64,000 bases of DNA, taken from the NCBI GenBank assembly GCA_015680685.1, contig MNCI01013908.1:680952-744951 (forward strand), given 5' to 3'. The position numbers were made by a program, and so were the translations under genes. The stretch is from Gnetum montanum. Lineage: Eukaryota; Streptophyta; Gnetopsida; Gnetales; Gnetaceae. Numbering within the stretch: the stretch's first letter is position 1; the number at the start of each line of letters is the position of its first letter. Below are positions 57,581-64,000 of the stretch, piece after piece. A model generated the notes under the pieces. That model was not told where the DNA came from and did no database searches. It saw only the letters and a list, made by a program, of their open reading frames with translations.

Positions 57581-57718
57581 CCACAAGTTTTGTCTTTTAT
57601 GTCTATGTCCAAATTCTGTTTAATTCTCCACTGTGGCATGAATAAATTTCTAGTCAGTCAATAATCCCATACCTATCCACTGTGTATTCAATTGAGCTCG
57701 TTCCTCACTTTCTTTGAC

Positions 57719-57751
57719 TCAAGGATGAGTTTTTACTCAGTCGTTGGGGTA
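57719..57751 (+). other. E3 polypurine tract
   Basis: CTCAAGGATGAGTTT (about 57717-57731) and then GTCGTTGGGGTA directly before the LTR start TGATGAAG at 57752. Confidence 0.8.
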
Positions 57752-58628
57752 TGATGAAGTGCTATATAGTCAATGCATCGACTAGGACACGTATACAGGG
57801 CCTCGTATATGAGGCCGCGTCGATGCGGCCCCATCGATGCAGCCTTCCTGCGTCGACGTGGCCCCATTTACACAGCTGTCTATCCCAGCCTATAAATAAG
57901 AGGGCCTTCCGCCTCATTTAGGCACCTTTCTAGTTAGTTGTAGCAAAGCCCTTGAATTTTTTTTCAGTAGAAGTTAGATTATTTTCCCAGTGCATGCCTG
58001 CAGTGTGATGCTTGTAATTGTATGACACCTTATTCAAGTGTGACGTACTTGGACGCGCACATGACCAGAAATAAAGATCGAGATTACTTCATCATTGTAG
58101 CATTCACTTAGATTTAATTGTTTAATTGTTATTATTATTTATTGTTTTCTTAGTTAATATTTCTTTATCATAATTTACTATTCTTGTTGTTAAATGCAGA
58201 ATGAGTACGACTTAATCACGAGCATTTAAGTGTGACTACTGGGTAACCTAGCAGCATACCTAGGATCTACACTTGGTAACCCCAGTAGTAGTCATGCACG
58301 AGTTCCAAGATGTGTATAGATAATTAATGAATAGATGCCCATCACACTTAGGCTAGCTTAGACTCATTTCCTATCACTCATTAGTTTATTCAAGATTATT
58401 TTCCATTTTCTCTAGGAGTAGCACTAATTTAGGATCACATCATACACCTCACTCTGGACTAAATCATACATGATAAAGCAAATACTAGTCCAGCTGGGAA
58501 GACAGCGAATTGTGATCAACGTGTAACTATCTAGATACCACAACTAGCCTGTCCACAGAGTTCGACTGGATTGTGCGTGAACGCTCGTATTCGTATGGTT
58601 GAGTGTAGGGGTACCTCACCGCTCATCA
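57752..58628 (+). repeat. E3 3' LTR
   Basis: 877 bp from TGATGAAGTGCTATATAGTC to CTCATCA. TATA motif TATAAATAAG at 57891-57900, AATAAAGATC at about 58070. U3 repeats here are GATGCGGCCCCATCGATG and GTCGACGTGGCCCC. Closely matches the interrupted 5' LTR. Confidence 0.95.
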
Positions 58629-58804
58629 TCATGTAACAATGTCATATTTTGTAGAGACATCACTATGGCATTCCAAGTCATGTAAATAGCTAGTTAGTCT
58701 TGTCAAGTCAAATCTACCTCCCAATTTTGTAAGAGACTCTATCCTTATTTTGTTTTAACTCGAGGACGAGTTTCTAGTTAATGGGGAGGGGGGAGGAGGG
58801 GGTA
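58629..58804 (+). other. E5 3' untranslated region, right piece, with polypurine tract
   Basis: TCATG (58629-58633) is the second target repeat of E3. CTCGAGGACGAGTTT (58759-58773) precedes the purine run ATGGGGAGGGGGGAGGAGGG (58781-58800), which abuts the LTR. This tract is longer and purer than in the other copies. Confidence 0.85.
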
Positions 58805-59678
58805 CGATAAAACCAATTTTTGTTGTAATATGATATCATAGAAAATATGTCATAGATACGATGTCATAGTTCATGCTATGTCATCATTGATGTGATGTCT
58901 TGGGATGTGTGCAACCCTATAAATACAACAGTTGGATGCACAATCCAATAGCTTTTCATTTCACACTTAGCTGAACTCTTGCAATTTTGTTTTATCGACT
59001 TAGTGATAAAAGTAAATGCCCATAGTATGATGTTTAGTAATTGAATGATGTCTCTATTTGAGTGGATTATACTTGAATGTAGTTCATGATAGAAATAAAG
59101 ATCGAGATTGCTTCATATCATTGCAGCATTCCCTTAGTTTTCTATTTGTTCACTTAGCATAATTCTTACTGTTTTCTTAGCTTAACACTTTACATTCAAA
59201 GCACTTTACTTTCATGTTATTAGCAAGTAATATGGATACAACTGGTTTCAAGTGCTAAGTGTAGTTATCTAGTAACCCAATAGTGGTGTTGCTTGGTTTA
59301 CCTAGTAGTGATTCCACTTGGTAATGTCAGCGATAACTACACAAGTCCAAGACGTGAACAGTAGATTAGGGCTAGATGTTCATCATAATAGGCTAAAATA
59401 GATTTATGTTTTCTTAGTTAAAGTATCCTTATAACTTATTTTCATCATGTTTACAATTAGGAGCACTAATGGTTGAAACAATACCAATTAATCATACACC
59501 TCACTAGGAGCTAAACCATACACTAGAACATCACTAGCTTAAAGTGGGAAGACAACGATCTTGAACTTAACCTTAATTACTGGCATGATTACATTATCCA
59601 TCGACGAATTACAATTTGGTCATGTTCTAACACTCATGACTTGTATGGTAAAGTGTTGGGTTACTCCACTGCACATCA
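58805..59678 (+). repeat. E5 3' LTR
   Basis: 874 bp from CGATAAAACC to CTGCACATCA, partner of 33323-34190. TATA motif TATAAATA at 58918-58925; AATAAAGATC near 59095. Followed by the CTAGA target repeat at 59679-59683. Confidence 0.95.
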
Positions 59679-59779
59679 CTAGATGTTAACTAACATGTGC
59701 TTTTGAGGGCTTATTGGGTGATAAATTATCATAGCCCTAGAATGAAAAGTTAAGTGAATGATGTAAGTTTCTTTCCATA

Positions 59780-60800
59780 ATATCTAGAACTTAGTTCATT
59801 TTGGCACATGCATGGAACTCAAATAGAGAACCTTATCTCCTAGTTTGAATGTAATTTTCCTGATTCCTGCATTGTGATGTTGTTTATTGTGTGCCTTCTG
59901 TAATTCATTCATTATTAGAGCTACTCTTTGATTTTGATATAGCATGTTAAGTATCATAAGTTTTTCTTTTTGTGCTAGGTTAATATCTAAATCAAGTTCA
60001 TAGGCACTTATGAGGGTATGAAGTTCAGTTTCAATTAGAAGTTTGGATAACTTTTCACACAATAACTTAAGGAGAGTAGTTTATAGGAAGTTTCCATATT
60101 AAGTGATGTGCCTAAAGGGCATCCTTAAGTTTGGTGCTCTAATCTTTCCTATTTCTACTAATAGTTCATGTTAGAATTCATGTCATCTTCCTATTGGTTA
60201 CACCTACTTTACCATTGGCTTGGGGCTAATAAGGTGTTATGAGTTTATGGTGTATCCACAAGCATTACATTAACATTTCAAAGATAGCGCCTATGTAATG
60301 TGTTCCATTATTAAAAATTAGTTCTCTTCACACACCAAACCTAATTATCTCCAATTATTAAAGGAATTGAGTTGCAATGGTAGAGGTACAATCAGAAATG
60401 GCTATAGTTTCAGCCCACTTGGTATAGTAGTTAATAACAATAATAATGTATGACTTCCCATTGGACATGGGAGTGATGGGTCTCATAAAATAAATTCTCC
60501 AAAGGTTGAAAGGATCTAATGGTTGAATCCATTATTGGAGGTCTTCCATTCTTATTATCATTCCTCCATCTCATTAACACCTCTTACAAGAATGGGAGAA
60601 ATGACAAGCATCCCTAGATATTATTGGCCAAAAGTATCTTCCCATAAGGATCTTTGTGGCTATCCTTCTTCTTGCATAGTCGTCCCCATAAGAGCCCTTG
60701 TGAGCATCTTGGAGGACTCTTAATTGATCTGCATTAGGTGCACATCATCATACTAGGCCATGGACACAAGTCTTGTAGAGGTTACCTTTGATCTCCATGT
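59780..60800 (-). pseudogene. E6 integrase (broken)
   Basis: The tail piece 60062-59796 is open and reads LISAYELDLDINLAQKEKL and KITFKLGDKVLYLSSMHVPK, matching the C-terminal part after the core in E1 and E5. The core (about 60540-60210) has MGPITPMSNGKSY with INYYTKW (first Asp changed to Asn), NNGTHYIGA (second Asp also changed to Asn) and a decayed QANGKV block. It is inactive. Confidence 0.85.
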
Positions 60801-60999
60801 AATATTTGACCTAGTAAAGAAACTATTATTTCTTCCTATGATCCCATTTAGTAGGAGTCTCTTATATGAGTAGATATGAGAGGAACTCATCATACCAATT
60901 TATGACCCTTAGTGCATGAACTTTGGTTACTTTAGAAAAGAGAAGTTCATCTAGAAATTGATTGGACAAGAACTCATCATCATCATTTCCATCCCATCT

Positions 61000-61330
61000 T
61001 AACTAAGACAAATGATCTACATCTACATTATTAGTCCTTTTTTGTTCATTACTAGAACATCAAACTCTTGTAAGATCATCAACCACCATATAACATAGAG
61101 GCTTACCACTAGCTTATTCATCAAGAAGCAGAATGCACTATGATTAGTGTGCATAAAAATTGAATATCAAAACACATAGTGCTTGAATTTCTCTAAGGCA
61201 TACAACACCACCATGAGTTCTTTTTTCATGGTGGTGTAATTGAGTTATGCATCCATAATACTTATGCTTATACAATGAATATAATATGGGTGTTTTTGAT
61301 CATCCATTTGTGTTAGTACGACCCCTAATG
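61000..61330 (-). pseudogene. E6 RNase H (broken)
   Basis: Eroded block with a Met-Lys-Lys-Glu-Leu-like start near 61230 (+ text atgagttctttttt) and the HTNHSAF region near 61150. Position and order match E2 12230-12680. Confidence 0.7.
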
Positions 61331-61449
61331 CGTAGTTACATGCATCTATCATAATGTAAAATGATTTGGACCAATTAGGGATGCATAGAATTAGTACCAC
61401 CCCTATGAGCTTATGCTTCAAGTATGGGAATGCTTGTTCACATTTCTTA

Positions 61450-61860
61450 GTTCATTCAAAGGTTGCATCCTTTCTGGTAAGCTCTACCAGTGGCTTGGTG
61501 ATTTTAGATAAGTTTTCATTAAAGCACCTGTAATAACCAATATGACCAAGGAATGACCTCAGATCTTTGATAGTTTGAGGTTATTTAGTTATTCCTTGGA
61601 TGAAATTTATCTTTTTAGGGCATACCTCAATTCCTTTCCCTCAAATTCTATGCTACAAAATAATGCCATCTTGCACCATCAAGTGGCTTTTCTACTAGTT
61701 GAGCCATAGGTTTATCTTCACACATTATTTTAGTACTTACTCAGAAGATCTAGTGCTTGTTCAAAGTTAGTGTCATAGGTGGAGAAGTCATCCATGAAGA
61801 CTTCCATACCATTGTTAGTTTTCTATTAAAAGATGCTTAGACTTAAGTGTTGGAAAGTGT
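61450..61860 (-). pseudogene. E6 reverse transcriptase, truncated
   Basis: EVFMDDFSTYDTNFEQALD at about 61806-61750 is the YxDD-type motif with both aspartates intact, the only copy in the window to keep them. The N-terminal half of RT is missing because the element stops at 61861. Downstream frames are broken. Confidence 0.82.
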
Positions 61861-63185
61861 TGATGCGTAAATTTTGGACACGCCGCCAACACCTGTGAAA
61901 ACTCGTTTTAGGAGACAATTGCCTAGGGCGCCTCCCGTATGGGTACGGAAACCCGGGAATAGTCTCAGCTGGAAAGGGCTATGTGACAGAACAATAGTAA
62001 CAATATTTAAAACAAAATATCAAAACAAAGCTTAAATTTAATGTAATATTTAAATACTTCAATTAATTTAATATTTGGAACTTAAAATAATTCATGCAGT
62101 TAAATTCAAATTTCATGTCCCGTTGTTGCTGCCTTTGTGGCACATGTAACAACTACTTGGGAGATACAAGAGCTACTCGTTGCTGCTGTGGAAATGCTGT
62201 CTTCTGTGCTCTCGTGATCCGAGTGTCCCTGCACCAGCGGTAGATCTTGCGGTGGAGGACTATGGATGGATGGGCAGCAACAGGTGGTGGTGCAGCTGCG
62301 AGTGAAGACAGAGTGTGGCCTCTGTTACGCACTTGGTTACCCTGAGTAGAGCCAGATCTGCCCTGGGGAGGGCTGGAAACAAACGTGAGGCAGAGGTCAT
62401 CTTGGGCGCAGCAGCAAGGCAGGGTCTGCGTGTTGCAGCTAGGTAGGGTCTGTGCGCAGCCATCTATACGCAGCCGTGGGAAGAAGACTGCGTGCAGCCC
62501 AAGGAAGAAGACTGCATGCCTACGCCACCGGGAATGCAAGCACTCGAGCCACTGGAAATGCAAGCGCGCATGCCGCTACAGCCGCGAATGAGGGAGAGAT
62601 CGGCCTGAGAACCACCGTCGGAGGAAAAAACGTTCTGAGCGCAGCCGTTCACCCGAGCCAACTTGCCGCTGTTGAGGCCAGGGCCGTGGACGTGAAAAGG
62701 CAAAGGACGCACAGATCAGAGTGCACATGAACCTGTTTGCATAGGTAGGGGCGCAAGCGAGGGTTCTGCGGAACGCGGAGAGGGCAGGTTGCGGCGACGG
62801 TGAAGGACGGAGCACGCAGGCGAGGAAGGAGGTAGGAAGGCGGCTGGGCGGCAGCGGCTGGAAGAACAGTGGCTACGGAGAGGAAGACAGAGAGACGTCG
62901 CGGTTTCGCGTGCAGCCAGGGCTGCGGCCAGTAGCAAAAACAAGAAATCGTGGGCGCTTCTTCTTCTGGTGCAGCTGCTGGGAAGGGTCAGATCTGCATG
63001 CTCAGAACTGCGCCGATCCAGCGGCGAAGGACCAAATCTTCCCTCAGAAGGGCCGGAGCTACCAGATCTGCACTGAGCAGGGCAAGATCTGGCCAAGGAG
63101 GACCGAAACTGGTATGAGCAGGGCCCGATCTGCCTGCCAGAGAAGCCCCGTTCGAAGGAAATCTCCCCTGTGTAACGTGCTCCCC

Positions 63186-63202
63186 TCCCTTTTTATAGTG
63201 GC
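63186..63202 (-). promoter_or_regulatory. TATA box of the E7 sequence
   Basis: CACTATAAAAAGGGAGG on the - strand, a near-ideal TATA, directly upstream of the GC-rich part. Expected transcription starts about 30 bp further left, near 63155. Confidence 0.5.
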
Positions 63203-63438
63203 AGAGGAAGAAAAGAAAGGAGAAAACCTAACCCTAATTGCTGGCCACCTTTACCCCGTCAACCGCAAGCCACCTAAAAATAAAAAAAACCACACACAAA
63301 AACCTTAAGTTTATATTTTGTTTTATTTTTAAAAGGCACGCAGTCGGTCCTCATTTTATTTTTATTTTTAGTGGCAATTCTGATTATATCCTTTCCTATT
63401 TTTTCCCATCAAGGTATCAAGTATCAACCATATTCTCA

Positions 63439-63759
63439 ATGTTAATCTTGCTACTAGTTAACCTAAGCTATGCTTTTCACACCATTAATGATGAGGTTGC
63501 TTGTGGTGTGATACAGTTTATTTTTAATCTCATGGTGAAGCAAATTTTGAGCTTTGATTGTGGCGAACCTAGAACTGATGATCTAATGAAGGAGTATTTC
63601 ACTTTCATGCATATGAACGCATCTGACTTGTTGGCGATGAATATATATGATTGCGTTTATATTTGGAGTGGTCGCGAGCCAAGATTTTGGATGTGGTTAG
63701 ACGGATCTGTTGATCAAGGCCCCATGCTTAGCATGGATGAGGTTGGCCTCAACACTTAG
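63439..63759 (+). CDS. Unrecognised 106-aa open frame
   Basis: ATG 63439 to TAG 63759. It begins MLILLLVNLSYAFH, hydrophobic and signal-like, then a mixed Asp/Glu-rich body with KQILSFDCGEPRTDDLMKEY and REPRFWMWLDGSVD. It looks somewhat protein-like and has no stops, but no family is recognised. It lies next to the E7 LTR-like region and could be a gene fragment captured in or next to it, or chance. Confidence 0.25.
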   Translation: MLILLLVNLSYAFHTINDEVACGVIQFIFNLMVKQILSFDCGEPRTDDLMKEYFTFMHMNASDLLAMNIYDCVYIWSGREPRFWMWLDGSVDQGPMLSMDEVGLNT

Positions 63760-64000
63760 CCCCAAAACTATAGATTGCATGCAAGTGCAAGGACTAGAAA
63801 ATTTTAAATGAGAATGAAAATGGTGGGGAAAACAAAAACAGCATAAAACAAGAAACGCAAACTTGAAAATAAATTATAATGTTCTAAACATGATCAAAAT
63901 AACCAAATAATCAAAAGAGACACCGACATAGGCCATCCAAACAACCATTAAAATCTAATTTATTGATATTTTGACTAAGATCTATAGATATATATGTGTA
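63760..64000 (+). other. Right-edge sequence, nothing recognised
   Basis: AT-rich text up to the window edge, possibly internal to E7. No gene or repeat could be assigned. Confidence 0.4.

Larger units (their letters stand above)
45756..58628 (+). mobile_element. E3, gag-only non-autonomous element, split by E4
   Basis: Flanked by exact 5-bp repeats TCATG (45751-45755, 58629-58633). LTRs are 45756-45794 plus 52859-53669 (5', interrupted by E4) and 57752-58628 (3'). Without E4 it is about 5.8 kb. Inside are a primer site, gag, a spacer, a minimal ORF3 remnant and a polypurine tract. Protease, RT, RNase H and integrase are entirely absent. It must have moved using proteins from related full-length elements. 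Confidence 0.93.
33323..59678 (+). mobile_element. E5, full-length Athila/Tat-like element split by E3
   Basis: Both LTRs, primer site, gag, protease, RT, RNase H, integrase, spacer, ORF3 and polypurine tract are on the + strand. The span is 26.4 kb, but removing E3 (45756-58628 with one target repeat) leaves about 13.5 kb, the same size as E2. It inserted into E6 (target CTAGA). The LTRs differ visibly from each other, so the insertion is old. All coding regions are broken. Confidence 0.95.
59684..61860 (-). mobile_element. E6, right part (integrase, RNase H, RT)
   Basis: Continuation of the - strand element cut by E5. Its order on the - strand (RT near 61800, RNase H near 61200, integrase near 60400, integrase tail near 59900, then spacer at 33300-31400) joins only if E5 is removed. 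It is broken at 61861 in the middle of RT by unrelated sequence. It is the oldest layer of the nest. Confidence 0.88.
61861..64000 (-). mobile_element. E7, unrelated GC-rich insertion, probable long LTR (incomplete)
   Basis: At 61861 the E6 RT changes abruptly to TGATGCGTAAATTTTGGACA. From 62150 to 63200 base composition rises sharply. On the - strand CACTATAAAAAGGGAGG (about 63202-63186) looks like a TATA promoter, with the GC-rich transcribed part to its left and an end GTGTCCAAAATTTACGCATCA-like (21 bases, seen at 61881-61861). This fits the U3-R-U5 order of an LTR of at least 1.3 kb on the - strand. No second LTR, primer site or pol lies in the window, so the class is uncertain. Frames in the GC-rich part look like chance. 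Confidence 0.45.

Noticed and set aside
62153-63308. Several overlapping frames on both strands in the GC-rich region
   Set aside because: High GC lowers stop frequency; frames overlap on all strands, lack family blocks and are rich in Arg, Ser, Cys and Ala.

Overview
This is a stretch of a seed-plant nuclear genome: AT-rich, gene-poor and packed with decayed LTR retrotransposons of the Ty3/gypsy Athila/Tat type, with one intact host gene. The plant assignment rests on a pentatricopeptide-repeat (PPR) gene of a plant-type subfamily, a primer-binding site matching plant tRNA-Asp, and the gag-pol plus extra-ORF layout of Athila-like elements. I cannot tell angiosperm from gymnosperm by reading alone.

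I name the elements E1 to E7. E1 (+ strand; 1-4722 and 18036-22532, cut by the left window edge) is split by E2 (- strand, 4723-18035, about 13.3 kb, both LTRs and all coding regions recognisable but broken). A host island follows (22533 to about 31400). It holds the PPR gene (27605-29425, - strand), four copies of a tRNA-derived SINE family, tandem duplications, a CT microsatellite and an unidentified exon-like remnant. From about 31400 to 61860 the window is one Russian-doll nest. E6 (- strand, about 31400-33322 and 59684-61860) was hit by E5 (+ strand, 33323-59678, target duplication CTAGA). E5 was hit by E3 (+ strand, 45756-58628, target duplication TCATG). E3 was hit inside its own 5' LTR by E4 (- strand, 45795-52858, CAGCTG at both junctions). 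At 61861 E6 is broken by a GC-rich, unrelated sequence (E7) that runs off the right edge and looks like a long LTR on the - strand.

The full-length copies E1, E2 and E5 share this order: LTR, tRNA-Asp-type primer site, gag with a CCHC-like knuckle, protease, reverse transcriptase, RNase H, integrase, a spacer of about 2 kb, a third ORF of about 900 codons (ORF3), polypurine tract, LTR. ORF3 has a basic N-terminus, a region resembling the 'putative plant transposon protein' domain of Athila-type ORFs, and a coiled-coil second half. The spacer carries a TATA box embedded in sequence resembling the same copy's LTR promoter, and polypurine-tract-like motifs inside the element. This suggests that ORF3 may be expressed separately from gag-pol. 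E3 (gag only) and E4 (gag plus a protease remnant) have lost the polymerase genes and nearly all of ORF3, and are probably non-autonomous.

Every element coding region contains stops or frameshifts, often TAG where relatives have Gln or Trp codons, as expected of old methylated copies. Only the PPR gene looks functional. Element boundaries with target duplications are exact to the base; internal domain limits are approximate because they were set by eye on decayed frames.
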